Source: Saccoglossus kowalevskii
Lineage: Eukaryota; Hemichordata; Enteropneusta; Harrimaniidae
Direction of reading: 5' to 3'
Length of the DNA stretch: 64,000 nt
Assembly: GCF_000003605.2 (NCBI RefSeq)
Contig: NW_003139687.1
Coordinates: 1 to 64,000 of the forward strand
The notes beneath the pieces are model-generated. The model searched no databases. It saw nothing but the letters and a program-made list of their open reading frames with translations, and had not been told where the DNA came from. Position 1 is the stretch's first letter, and each line of letters begins with the position of its first letter. This document shows positions 26,454-38,675 of this stretch, piece by piece. The position numbers and the translations under genes are program-made.

Positions 26454-27535
26454 ATGTATGCGCAACCTGTGTATAAAGACCACTTGTCTTATGTGACCAC
26501 TTTTAGCCAGTCCCAAGGCATAATGTATGCGTAAACTGTGTATAGAGACCACCTGTCTATTGTGACCACTTTTAGGCATTCCCAAGGCATAATGTATGCG
26601 CAACCTGTGTATAAAGACCACCTGTCTTATGTGACCACTTTTAGACAGTCCCAAGGCATAATGTATGCGTAACCTGTGTATAAAGACCACCTGTCTTATG
26701 TGACCATTTTTAGGCAGTCCCAAGGCATAATGTATGCGCAATCTGTGTATAAAGACCACCTGTCTTATGTGACCACTCTTAGACAGTCCCAAGGCATAAT
26801 GTATGCGTAACCTGTGTACAAAGACCACCTGTCTTATGTGACCACTTTTAGACAGTCCCAAAGAATAATGTATGCGCAACCTGTGTATAAAGACCACTTT
26901 TCTTATGTGACCATTTTTAGGCAGTCCCAAGGCATAATGTATGCGTAACCTGTGTATACAGACCACCTGTCTTATGTGATCACTTTTAGGCAGTCCCAAG
27001 GCATAATGTATGAGTAAACTGTGTATATAGACCACCTGTCTTATGTGACCACTTTTAGCCAGTCCCAATGCATAATGTAAGCGTAACCTGTGTATAAAGA
27101 CCACCTGCCTTATGTGACCACTTTTAGGCAGTCCCAAGTCATAATGTATGCGCAACCTGTGTATAAAGACCACCTGTCTTATGTGACCACTTTTAGACAG
27201 TCCCAAGGCATTATGTATGCGCAACCTGTGTATACAGACCACCTGTCTTATGTGATCACTTTTAGGCAGTCCCAAGGCATAATGTATGAGTAAACTGTGT
27301 ATATAGACCACCTGTCTTATGTGACCACTTTTAGCCAGTCCCAATGCATAATGTATGCGCAACCTGTGTATAAAGACCACCTGTCTTATGTGACCACTTT
27401 TAGACAGTCCCAAGGCATTATGTATGCGCAACCTGTGTATAAAAACCAGCTGTCTTATGTGAACACTTTTAGACAGTCCCAAGGCATAATGTATGCGTAA
27501 CCTGTGTATAGAGACCACGTGTCTTATGTGACCAT
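26454..27535 (+). repeat. C-like satellite, 26.5-27.5 kb
   Basis: Satellite only. Units with TACAAAGACC, ACTTTTCTTATG, GAGTAAACTG/TATATAG, CCCAATGCATAATGTAAGC and CAAGTCATAATG recur in the order also found near 19.9-20.3 kb and 51.4-52.1 kb, so these stretches descend from one block. Confidence 0.8.
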
Positions 27536-30500
27536 TTTTAGGCAGTCCCAAGGCATAATGTATGCGTAAACTGTGTATATAGACCACCTGTCTTATGTGA
27601 CCACTTTTTGGCAGTCCCAAGGCATAATGTATGCGCAACCTGTGTATATAGACCACTTTTCTTATGTGACCACTTTTAGACAGTCCCAAGGCATAATGTA
27701 TGCGTAACCTGTGTATATAGACCACCTGTCTTATGTGACCACTTTTAGGCAGTCCTAAGGCATAATGTGTGCGTAAACTGTGTATAGAGACCACCTGTCT
27801 TATGTGACCACTTTTAGGCAGTCCCAAGGCATAATGTATGCGTAACCTGTGTATAGAGACCACCTGTCTTATGTGACCACTTTTAGGCAGTCCCAAGGCA
27901 TAATGTATGCGTAAACTGTGTATATAGACCACCTGTCTTATGTGACCACTTTTAGACAGTCCCAAGGCATAATGTATGCGTAAACTGTGTATATAGACCA
28001 CCTGTCTATTGTGACCACTTTTAGGCAGTCCCAAGGCATAATGTATGCGCAACCTGTGTATAAAGATCACCTGTCTTATGTGACCACTTTTAGACAGTCC
28101 CAAGGCATAATGTATGCGTAACCTGTGTATAAAGACCACCTGTCTTATGTGACCACTTTTAGACAGTCCCAAGGCATAATGTATGCGTAACCTGTGTATA
28201 AAGACCACCTGTCTTATGTGACCACTTTTAGACAGTCCCAAAGCATAATGTATGCGTAACCTGTGTATAGAGACCACCTGTCTTATGTGACCACATTTAG
28301 ACAGTCCCAAGGCATAATGTATGCGTAAACTGTGTATATAGACCACCTGTCTTATGTGACCACCTTTAGGCAGTCCCAAGGCATAATGTATGCGTAACCT
28401 GTGTATAGAGACCACCTGTCTTATGTGACCATTTTTAGGCAGTCCCAAGGCATAATGTATGCGTAAACTGTGTATATAGACCACCTGTCTTATGTGAACA
28501 CTTTTTGGCAGTCCCAAGGCATAATGTATGCACAACCTGTGTATATAGACCACTTTTCTTATGTGACCACTTTTAGACAGTCCCAAGGCATAATGTATGC
28601 GTAACCTGTGTATATAGACCACCTGTCTTATGTGACCACTTTTAGACAGTCCCAAGGCATAATGTATGCGTAAACTGTGTATATAGACCACCTGTCTTAT
28701 GTGACCACTTTTAGGCAGTCCCAAGGCATAATGTATGCGTAAACTGTGTATATAGACCACCTGTCTTATGTGACCACTTTTAGGCAGTCCCAAGGCATAA
28801 TGTATGCGTAAACTGTGTATATAGACCACCTGTCTTATGTGACCACTTTTAGGCAGTCCCAAGGCATAATGTATGAGTTACCTGTGTATAAAGACCACCT
28901 GTCTTATGTGACCACTTTTAGACAGTCCCAAGGCATAATGTATGCGTAACCTGTGTATAAAGACCACCTGTCTTATGTGACCACTTTTAGACAGTCCCAA
29001 GGCATAATGTATGAGTTACCTGTGTATAAAGACCACCTGTCTTATGTGACCACTTTTAGGCAGTCCCAAGGCATAATGTATGCGTAACCTGTGTATAAAG
29101 ACCACCTGTCTTATGTGACCACTTTTAGACAGTCCCAAGACATAATGTATGCGTAAACTGTGTATATAGACCACCTGTCTTATGTGACGACTTTTAGGCA
29201 GTCCCAAGGCATAATGTATGCGCAACCTGTGTATAAAGACCACCTGTCTTATGTGACCACTTTTAGGCAGTCCCAAGGCATAATGTATGCGTAACCTGTG
29301 TATAGAGACCACCTGTCTTATGTGACTACTTTTAGACAGTCCCAAGGCATAATGTATGCGTAACCTGTGTATAGAGACCACCTGCCTTATGTGACCATTT
29401 TTAGGCAGTCCCAAGGCATAATGTATGCGTAAACTGTGTATATAGACCACCTGTCTTATGTGACCACTTTTAGGCAGTCCCAAGGCATAATGTATGCGGA
29501 AACTGTGTATATAGACCACCTGTCTTATGTGACCAATTTTAGGCAGTCCCAAGGCATAATGTATGCGTAACCTGTGTATAGAGACTACCTGTCTTATGTG
29601 ACCACTTTTAGACAGTCCCAAGGCATAATGTATGCGTAAACTGTGTATATAGACCACCTGTCTATTGTGACCACTTTTAGGCAGTCCCAAGGCATAATGT
29701 ATGCGCAACCTGTGTATATAGACCACCTGTCTTATGTGACCACTTTTAGGCAGTCCCAAGGCATAATGTATGCGTAAACTGTATATATAGACCACCTGTC
29801 TTATGTGACCACTTTTAGACAGTCCCAAGGCATAATGTATGCGTAAACTGTGTATATGGACCACCTGTCTATTGTGACCACTTTTAGGCAGTCCCAAGGC
29901 ATAATGTATGCACAACCTGTGTATAAAGACCACCTGTCTTATGTGACCACTTTTAGACAGTCCCAAGGCATAATGTATGAGTTACCTGTGTATTAAGACC
30001 GCCTGTCTTATGTGACCACTTTTAGAAAGTCCCAAGGCATAATGTATGCGTAACCTGTGTATAAAGACCACCTGTCTTATGTGACCACTTTTAGACAGTC
30101 CCAAGGCATAATGCATGCGTAACCTGTGTATAAAGACCACCTGTCTTATGTGACCACTTTTAGACAGTCCCAAAGCATAATGTATGCGTAACCTGTGTAT
30201 AGAGACCACATGTCTTATGTGACCACTTTTAGACAGTCCCAAGGCATAATGTATGCGTAAACTGTGTATATAGACCACCTGTCTTATGTGGCCACTTTTA
30301 GACAGTCCCAAGGCATAATGTATGCGTAACCTGTGTATAGAGACCACCTGTCTTATGTGACCACTTTTAGACAGTCCCAAAGCATAATGTATGCGTAAAC
30401 TGTGTATATAGACCACCTGTCTTATGTGACCAATTTTAGGCAGTCCCAAGGCATAATGTATGCGTAAACTGTGTATATAGACCACCTGTCTTATGTGACC

Positions 30501-30800
30501 ACTTTTAGGCAGTCCCAAGGCATAATGTATGCGTAACCTGTGTATAGAGACCACCTGTCTTATGTGACCACTTTTAGACAGTCCCAAGGCATAATGTATG
30601 CGTAACCTGTGTATAAAGACCACTTGTCTTATGTGACCACTTTTAGGCAGTCCCAAGGCATAATGTATGCGTAAACTGTGTATAAGAGACCACCTGTCTT
30701 ATGTGACCACTTTTAGACAGTCCCAAGGCATAATGTATGCGTAAACTGTGTATAAAGACCACCTGTCTTATGTGACCACTTTTAGGCAGTCCCAAGGCAT
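27536..30800 (+). repeat. C domain, copy 1 (TATATAG-rich, more homogeneous)
   Basis: Monomers are mostly GCGTAAACTG with TATATAGACC or GCGTAACCTG with AAAGACC/AGAGACC. The GTGCAACCTG/GAGCAC class is absent, and the ACATGTG/GATCAC class first appears at the right edge (near 30,810). A variant confined to C domains, ATGAGTTACCTG, lies at 28,875, 29,013 and 29,979 (spacings 138 and 966 bp, 2 and 14 monomers). The GTATTAAGA variant near 29,990 recurs only near 62,558. Monomers look more alike here than in the mixed domains. Confidence 0.83.
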
Positions 30801-31223
30801 AATGTATGCGTAACATGTGTATAGAGATCACCTGTCTTATGTGACCACTTTTAGGCAGTCCCAAGGCATAATTTATGCTTAAACTGTGTATAGAGACCAC
30901 CTGTCTTATGTGACCACTTTTAGGCAGTCCCAAGGCATAATGTACGCTTAAACTGTGTATAGAGACCACCTGTCTTATGTGACCACTTTTAGACAGTCCC
31001 ACGGCATAATGTATGATTAAACTGTGTATAAAGACCACCTGTTTTATGTGACCATTTTTAGGCAGTCCCAAGGCATAATGTATGCGTAACCTGTGTATAC
31101 AGACCACCTGTCTTATGTGACCACTTTTAGGCAGTCCCAAGGCATAATGTATGAGTAAACTGTGTATATAGACCACCTGTCTTATGTGACCACTTTTAGC
31201 CAGTCCCAATGCATAATGTATGC
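30680..31223 (+). repeat. Truncated 12-monomer cassette
   Basis: This holds only the right two thirds of the cassette. ATAATTTATGC (30,864) and CCCAATGC (31,209) are 345 bp apart, as in the full copies, but the GCAACCTG/GAGCAC start is missing and the block follows directly after a C domain. A one-base insertion (GTGTATAAGAGACC, near 30,685) sits at the junction. It shares CACGGCATAATG with cassette copy 5. Confidence 0.78.
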
Positions 31224-31289
31224 GTAACCTGTGTATAAAGACCACATGTCTTATATGACCACTTTTAGGCAGTCCCAAGGCATAATGTA

Positions 31290-31772
31290 TGTGCAACCTG
31301 TGTATAAAGAGCACCTGTCTTATGTGACCACTTTTAGCCAGTCCCAAGGCATAATGTATGCGTAAACTGTGTATAGAGACCACTTGTCTAATGTGACCAC
31401 TTTTAGGCAGTCCCAAGGCATAATGTATGCGTAACCTGTGTATAGAGACCACCTGTCTTATGTGACCTCTTTTAGACAGTCCCAAGGCATAATGTATGCG
31501 TAACATGTGTATAGAGATCACCTGTCTTATGTGACCACTTTTAGGCAGTCCAAAGGCATAATGTATGCGTAAACTGTGTATAGAGACCGCCTGTCTTATG
31601 TGACCACTTTTCGACAGTCCCAAGGCATAATGTATGCGTAAACTGTGTATAGAGACCACCTGTCTTATGTGACCACTTTTAGACAGTCCCAAGGCATAAT
31701 GTATGCGTAACCTGTGTACAAAGACCACCTGTCTTATGTGACCACTTTTAGACAGTCCCAAACCATAATGTA
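31290..31772 (+). repeat. 483-bp tandem duplication, first copy
   Basis: Seven monomers are repeated immediately at 31,773-32,255. I see no difference between the copies in the stretches I compared. Both carry the same rare changes: ACTTGTCTAATG, GACCTCTTTTAGAC, CAGTCCAAAGGC, GAGACCGCC, CTTTTCGACAG, TACAAAGACC and CCCAAACCATAATG. This is the signature of a recent unequal exchange. Confidence 0.88.
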
Positions 31773-32255
31773 TGCGCAACCTGTGTATAAAGAGCACCTG
31801 TCTTATGTGACCACTTTTAGCCAGTCCCAAGGCATAATGTATGCGTAAACTGTGTATAGAGACCACTTGTCTAATGTGACCACTTTTAGGCAGTCCCAAG
31901 GCATAATGTATGCGTAACCTGTGTATAGAGACCACCTGTCTTATGTGACCTCTTTTAGACAGTCCCAAGGCATAATGTATGCGTAACATGTGTATAGAGA
32001 TCACCTGTCTTATGTGACCACTTTTAGGCAGTCCAAAGGCATAATGTATGCGTAAACTGTGTATAGAGACCGCCTGTCTTATGTGACCACTTTTCGACAG
32101 TCCCAAGGCATAATGTATGCGTAAACTGTGTATAGAGACCACCTGTCTTATGTGACCACTTTTAGACAGTCCCAAGGCATAATGTATGCGTAACCTGTGT
32201 ACAAAGACCACCTGTCTTATGTGACCACTTTTAGACAGTCCCAAACCATAATGTA
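31773..32255 (+). repeat. 483-bp tandem duplication, second copy
   Basis: This is the second copy of the seven-monomer block, offset exactly 483 bp. After it, the array continues with ACTTTTCTTATG, whereas the first copy runs straight into GAGCAC, the start of this copy. Confidence 0.88.
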
Positions 32256-32999
32256 TGCGCAACCTGTGTATAAAGACCACTTTTCTTATGTGACCATTTT
32301 TAGGCAGTCCCAAGGCATAATGTATGCGTAACCTGTGTATACAGACCACCTGTCTTATGTGATCACTTTTAGGCAGTCCCAAGGCATAATGTATGAGTAA
32401 ACTGTGTATATAGACCACCTGTCTTATGTGACCACTTTTAGTCAGTCCCAATGCATAATGTATGCGTAACCTGTGTATAAAGACCACCTGTCTTATGTAA
32501 CCACTTTTAGGCAGTCCCAAGTCATAATGTATGCGCAACCTGTGTATAAAGATCACCTGTCTTATGTGACCACTTTTAGGCAGTCCCAAGGCATAATGTA
32601 TGCGTAAACTGTGTATAGAGACCACCTGTCTTATGTGACCACTTTTAGACAGTCCCAAGGCATAATGTATGCGTAAACTGTGTATAGAGACCACCTGTCT
32701 TATGTGACCACTTTTAGGCAGTCCCAAGGCATAATGTATGCGTAACATGTGTATAGAGATCACCTGTCTTATGTGACCACTTTTAGGCAGTCCCAAGGCA
32801 TAATTTATGCTTAAACTGTGTATAGAGACCACCTGTCTTATGTGACCACTTTTAGGCAGTCCCAAGGCATAATGTACGCTTAAACTGTGTATAGAGACCA
32901 CCTGTCTTATGTGACCACTTTTAGACAGTCCCAAGGCATAATGTATGCTTAAACTGTGTATAAAGACCACCTGTTTTATGAGACCACTTTTAGGCAGTC
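32256..32999 (+). repeat. Satellite between the 483-bp duplication and the 65-monomer block
   Basis: Satellite only. It contains ATAATTTATGC (32,796), which is 28 monomers after that at 30,864 and 15 monomers before that at 33,831, so three cassette-like segments of different completeness follow one another between 30.7 and 34.2 kb. Confidence 0.8.
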
Positions 33000-34115
33000 C
33001 CAAGGCATAATGTATGAGTAAACTGTGTATATAGACCACCTGTCTTATGTGACCACTTTTAGTCAGTCCCAATGCATAATGTATGCGTAACCTGTGTATA
33101 AAGACCACCTGTCTTATGTAACCACTTTTAGGCAGTCCCAAGTCATAATGTATGCGCAACCTGTGTATAAAGATCACCTGTCTTATGTGACCACTTTTAG
33201 ACGGTCCCAAGGCATTATGTATGCGCAACCTGTGTATAAAAACCACCTGTCTTATGTGAACACTTTTAGCCAGTCCCAAGGCATAATGTATGTGTAACCT
33301 GTGTATAGAGACCACCTGTCTTATGTGACCACTTTTAGGCAGTCCCAAGGCATAATGTATGTGCAACCTGTGTATAAAGAGCACCTGTCTTATGTGACCA
33401 CTTTTAGCCAGTCCCAAGGCATAATGTATGCGTAAACTGTGTATAGAGACCACTTGTCTTATGTGACCACTTTTAGGCAGCCCCAAGGCATAATGTATGC
33501 GTAACCTGTGTATAGAGACCACCTGTCTTATGTGACCACTTTTAGACAGTCCCAAGGCATAATGTATGCGTAACATGTGTATAGAGATCACCTGTCTTAT
33601 GTGACCACTTTTAGGCAGTCCCAAGGCATAATGTATGCGTAAACTGTGTATAGAGACCACCTGTCTTATGTGACCGCTTTTAGACAGTCCCAAGGCATAA
33701 TGTATGCGTAAACTGTGTATAGAGACCACCTGTCTTATGTGACCACTTTTAGGCAGTCCCAAGGCATAATGTATGCGTAACATGTGTATAGAGATCACCT
33801 GTCTTATGTGACCACTTTTAGGCAGTCCCAAGGCATAATTTATGCTTAAACTGTGTATAGAGACCACCTGTCTTATGTGACCACTTTTAGGCAGTCCCAA
33901 GGCATAATGTACGCTTAAACTGTGTATAGAGACCACCTGTCTTATGTGACCACTTTTAGACAGTCCCAAGGCATAATGTATGCTTAAACTGTGTATAAAG
34001 ACCACCTGTTTTATGTGACCATTTTTAGGCAGTCCCAAGGCATAATGTATGCGTAACCTGTGTATACAGACCACCTGTCTTATGTGACCACTTTTAGGCA
34101 GTCCCAAGGCATAAT
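33000..34115 (+). repeat. 1.1-kb block, copy 1 (65 monomers from copy 2)
   Basis: It matches 37,485-38,600 at exactly 4,485 bp (65 monomers). Shared private changes include AGATCACCTG near 33,171, GACGGTCCCAAGGC (33,201 and 37,686), CTTATGTAACC and ATAATTTATGC (33,831 and 38,316). It includes most of cassette copy 3. Differences are few, for example GCAGCCCCAAGG near 33,478 and GACCGCTTTTAG near 33,673. Confidence 0.87.
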
Positions 34116-34191
34116 GTATGCTTAAACTGTGTATATAGACCACCTGTCTTATGTGACCACATTTTAGCCAGTCCCAATGCATAATGTATGC
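33363..34191 (+). repeat. 12-monomer cassette, copy 3
   Basis: It has the same class order and the same 468-bp spacing. The second spacing is 814 bp, because one base is inserted in CACATTTTAGCC near 34,160. The GAGTAAACTG unit is replaced by GCTTAAACTG. It lies inside a larger block that is repeated 65 monomers further on. Confidence 0.86.
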
Positions 34192-35834
34192 GTAACCTGT
34201 GTATAAAGACCACCTGTCTTATGTGACCACTTTTAGGCAGTCCCAAGGCATAATGTATGCGCAACCTGTGTATAAAGACCACCTGTCTTATGTGACCACT
34301 TTTAGACAGTCCCAAGGCATTATGTATGCGCAACCTGTGTATAAAAACCACCTGTCTTATGTGAATACTTTTAGCCAGTCCCAAGGCATAATGTATGCGT
34401 AACCTGTGTATAGAGACCACCTGTCTTATGTGACCACTTTTAGGCAGTCCCAAGGCATAATATATGTTCAACCTGTGTATAAAGAGCACCTGTCTTATGT
34501 GACCACTTTTAGCCAGTCCCAAGGCATAATGTATGCGTAACATGTGTATAGAGATCACCTGTCTTATGTGACCACTTTTGGACAGTCCCAAGGCATAATG
34601 TATGCATAAACTGTGTATAGAGACCACCTGTCTTATGTGACCACTTTTAGGTAGTCCCAAGGCATAATGTATGCGTAACATGTGTATAGAGATCACCTGT
34701 CTTATGTGACCACTTTTAGGCAGTCCCAAGGCATAATGTATGCTTAAACTGTGTATAGAGACCACCTGTCTTATGTGATCACTTTTAGCCAGTCCCAAGG
34801 CATAATGTATGCGTAACCTGTGTATAGAGACCACCTGTCTTATGTGACCACTTTTAGGCAGTCCCAAGGCATAATGTATGTGCAACCTGTGTATAAAGAG
34901 CACCTGTCTTATGTGACCACTTTTAGGCAGTCCCAATTCATAATGTATGTGCAACCTGTGTACAGAGACCACCTGTCTTATGTGATCACTTTTAGGCAGT
35001 TCCAAAGCATAATGTATGCGTAACCTGTGTATAAAAACCACTTGTCTTATGTGACCACTTTTAGGCAGTCCCAAGGCATAATGTATGCGCAACATGTGTA
35101 TAAAGACCACCTGTCTTATGTGACCACTTTTAGACAGTCCCAAGGCATTATGTATGCGCAACCTGTGTATAAAAACCACCTGTCTTATGTGACCACTTTT
35201 AGCCAGTCCCAAGGCATAAAGTATGCGTAACCTGTGTATAGAGACCACCTGTCTTATGTGACCACTTTTAGGCAGTCTCAAAGCATAATGTATGTGCAAC
35301 CTGTGTATAAAGAGCACCTGTCTTATGTGAACACTTTTAGCCAGTCCCAAGGCATAATGTATGCGTAACCTGTGTATAAAGACCACCTGTCTTATGTGAC
35401 AACTTTTAGGCAGTCCGAAGGCATATTGTATGCGCAACCTGTGTATAAAGACCACCTGTCTTATGTGACCACTTTTAGACAGTCCCAAGGCATAATGTAT
35501 GCGTAACATGTGTATAGAGATCACCTGTCTTATGTGACCACTTTTAGGCAGTCCCAAGGCATAATGTATGCGTAAACTGTGTATAGAGACCACCTGTCTT
35601 ATGTGACCACTTTTAGACAGTCCCAAGGCATAATATATGCGTAAACTGTGTATAGAGACCACCTGTCTTATGTGACCACTTTTAGGCAGTCCCAAGGCAT
35701 AATGTATGCGTAACATGTGTATAGAGATCACCTGTCTTATGTGACCACTTTTAGGCAGTCCCAAGGCATAATGTATGCTTAAACTGTGTATAGAGACCAC
35801 CTGTCTTATGTGACCACTTTTAGGCAGTCCCAAG
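34192..35834 (+). repeat. Satellite between cassette copy 3 and the 414-bp duplication
   Basis: Satellite only. It holds ATTCATAATG (34,935), the CATAAAGTATGCG unit (35,215) of the block shared with 5.7, 46.8 and 61.7 kb, and CACTTTTGGACAG (near 34,570) shared with 17.26 kb. Confidence 0.82.
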
Positions 35835-36248
35835 GCATAATGTATGCTTAAACTGTGTATAGAGACCACCTGTCTTATGTGACCAATTTTAGACAGTCCC
35901 AAGGCATAATGTATGCTTAAACTGTGTATAAAAACCACCTGTTTTATGTGACCACTTTTAGACAGTCCCAAGGCATAATGTATGCGTAACATGTGCATAG
36001 AGATCACCTGTTTTATGTGACCACTTTTAGACAGTCCCAAGGCATAATGTATGCGTAAACTGTGTATAGAGACCACCTGTCTTATGTGACCACTTTTAGG
36101 TAGTCCCAAGGCATAATGTATGCGTAACATGTGTATAGAGATCACCTGTCTTATGTGACCACTTTTAGACAGTCCCAAGGCATAATGTATGCGTAACATG
36201 TGTACAGAGATCACCTGTCTTATGTGACCACTTTTAGGCAGTCCCAAG
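35835..36248 (+). repeat. 414-bp tandem duplication, first copy
   Basis: Six monomers are repeated at 36,249-36,662. Both contain TGACCAATTTTAGAC, an ACCTGTTTTATG unit, ACATGTGCATAGAG, TTTTAGGTAG and GTGTACAGAGATC. The only difference noticed is AAAAACC here against AAAGACC in the second copy. A similar block without the duplication lies at 25.7-26.1 kb. Confidence 0.88.
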
Positions 36249-36662
36249 GCATAATGTATGCTTAAACTGTGTATAGAGACCACCTGTCTTATGTGACCAA
36301 TTTTAGACAGTCCCAAGGCATAATGTATGCTTAAACTGTGTATAAAGACCACCTGTTTTATGTGACCACTTTTAGACAGTCCCAAGGCATAATGTATGCG
36401 TAACATGTGCATAGAGATCACCTGTTTTATGTGACCACTTTTAGACAGTCCCAAGGCATAATGTATGCGTAAACTGTGTATAGAGACCACCTGTCTTATG
36501 TGACCACTTTTAGGTAGTCCCAAGGCATAATGTATGCGTAACATGTGTATAGAGATCACCTGTCTTATGTGACCACTTTTAGACAGTCCCAAGGCATAAT
36601 GTATGCGTAACATGTGTACAGAGATCACCTGTCTTATGTGACCACTTTTAGGCAGTCCCAAG
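36249..36662 (+). repeat. 414-bp tandem duplication, second copy
   Basis: This is the second copy, offset exactly 414 bp. It is followed by TGATCACTTTTAGG and then the ACCGTTTTACG unit (36,766), as in other members of that wider block. Confidence 0.88.
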
Positions 36663-37484
36663 GCATAATGTATGCTTAAACTGTGTATAGAGACCACCTG
36701 TCTTATGTGATCACTTTTAGGCAGTCCCAAGGCATAATGTATGCGTAACCTGTGTATAAAGACCACCGTTTTACGTGATCACTTTTAGGCAGTCCCAAGG
36801 CATAATGTATGCGCAACCTGTGTATAAAGACCACCTGTCTTATGTGATCACTTTTAGACAGTCCCTAGGCATAATGTATGCGTAACCTGTGTATACAGAC
36901 CTCCTGTCTTATGTGACCACTTTTAGACAGTCCCAAGGCATAATGTATACGTAAACTGTGTATATAGACCACCTGTCTATTGTGACCACTTTTAGGCAGT
37001 CCCAAGGCATAATGTATGCGCAACCTGTGTATAAAGACCACCTGTCTTAGGTGACCACTTTTAGACAGTCCCAAGGCATAATGTATGCGTAACCTGTGTA
37101 TAAAGAGCACCAGTCTTATGTAAGCATTTTTAGGCAGTCCCAAGGCATAATGTATGCGCAACCTGTGTATAAAGACCACCTGTCTTATGTGACCACTTTT
37201 AGACAGTCCCAAGGCATAATGTATGCGTAAACTGTGTATATAGACCACCTGTCTTATGTGACCACTTTTAGACAGTCCCAAGGCATAATGTATGCGTAAC
37301 CTGTGTACAAAGACCACCTGTCTTATGTGACCACTTTTAGACAGTCCCAAACAATAATGTATGCGCAACCTGTGTATAAAGACCACTTTTCTTATGTGAC
37401 CATTTTTAGGCAGTCCCAAGGCATAATGTATGCGTAACCTGTGTATACAGACCGCCTGTCTTATGTGATCACTTTTAGGCAGTC
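36663..37484 (+). repeat. Satellite 36.7-37.5 kb
   Basis: Satellite only. It contains the ACCGTTTTACG unit (36,766), TCCCTAGGC (near 36,863) and then a short C-like run with TATATAGACC, CTATTGTG and TACAAAGACC. The same succession follows ACCGTTTTACG near 6.5, 18.3 and 26.4 kb. Confidence 0.8.
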
Positions 37485-38600
37485 CCAAGGCATAATGTAT
37501 GAGTAAACTGTGTATATAGACCACCTGTCTTATGTGACCACTTTTAGTCAGTCCCAATGCATAATGTATGCGTAACCTGTGTATAAAGACCACCTGTCTT
37601 ATGTAACCACTTTTAGGCAGTCCCAAGTCATAATGTATGCGCAACCTGTGTATAAAGATCACCTGTCTTATGTGACCACTTTTAGACGGTCCCAAGGCAT
37701 TATGTATGCGCAACCTGTGTATAAAAACCACCTGTCTTATGTGAACACTTTTAGCCAGTCCCAAGGCATAATGTATGTGTAACCTGTGTATAGAGACCAC
37801 CTGTCTTATGTGACCACTTTTAGGCAGTCCCAAGGCATAATGTATGTGCAACCTGTGTATAAAGAGCACCTGTCTTATGTGACCACTTTTAGCCAGTCCC
37901 AAGGCATAATGTATGCGTAAACTGTGTATAGAGACCACTTGTCTTATGTGACCACTTTTAGGCAGTCCCAAGGCATAATGTATGCGTAACCTGTGTATAG
38001 AGACCACCTGTCTTATGTGACCACTTTTAGACAGTCCCAAGGCATAATGTATGCGTAACATGTGTATAGAGATCACCTGTCTTATGTGACCACTTTTAGG
38101 CAGTCCCAAGGCATAATGTATGCGTAAACTATGTATAGAGACCACCTGTCTTATGTGACCACTTTTAGACAGTCCCAAGGCATAATGTATGCGTAAACTG
38201 TGTATAGAGACCACCTGTCTTATGTGACCACTTTTAGGCAGTCCCAAGGCATAATGTATGCGTAACATGTGTATAGAGATCACCTGTCTTATGTGACCAC
38301 TTTTAGGCAGTCCCAAGGCATAATTTATGCTTAAACTGTGTATAGAGACCACCTGTCTTATGTGACCACTTTTAGGCAGTCCCAAGGCATAATGTACGCT
38401 TAAACTGTGTATAGAGACCACCTGTCTTATGTGACCACTTTTAGACAGTCCCAAGGCATAATGTATGCTTAAACTGTGTATAAAGACCACCTGTTTTATG
38501 TGACCATTTTTAGGCAGTCCCAAGGCATAATGTATGCGTAACCTGTGTATACAGACCACCTGTCTTATGTGACCACTTTTAGGCAGTCCCAAGGCATAAT
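37485..38600 (+). repeat. 1.1-kb block, copy 2 (65 monomers from copy 1)
   Basis: This is the partner of 33,000-34,115 and includes most of cassette copy 4. The exact multiple of 69 over 4.5 kb shows that the intervening segment has no net indel. Confidence 0.87.
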
Positions 38601-38675
38601 GTATGAGTAAACTGTGTATATAGACCACCTGTCTTATGTGACCACTTTTAGCCAGTCCCAATGCATAATGTATGC
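37848..38675 (+). repeat. 12-monomer cassette, copy 4
   Basis: The spacings are 468 and 813 bp. Right after the CCCAATGC unit (38,657) the array switches to a block otherwise found at 1.07-2.09 kb. The other copies mostly continue with GCGTAACCTG and AAAGACC or AAAAACC. Confidence 0.88.
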
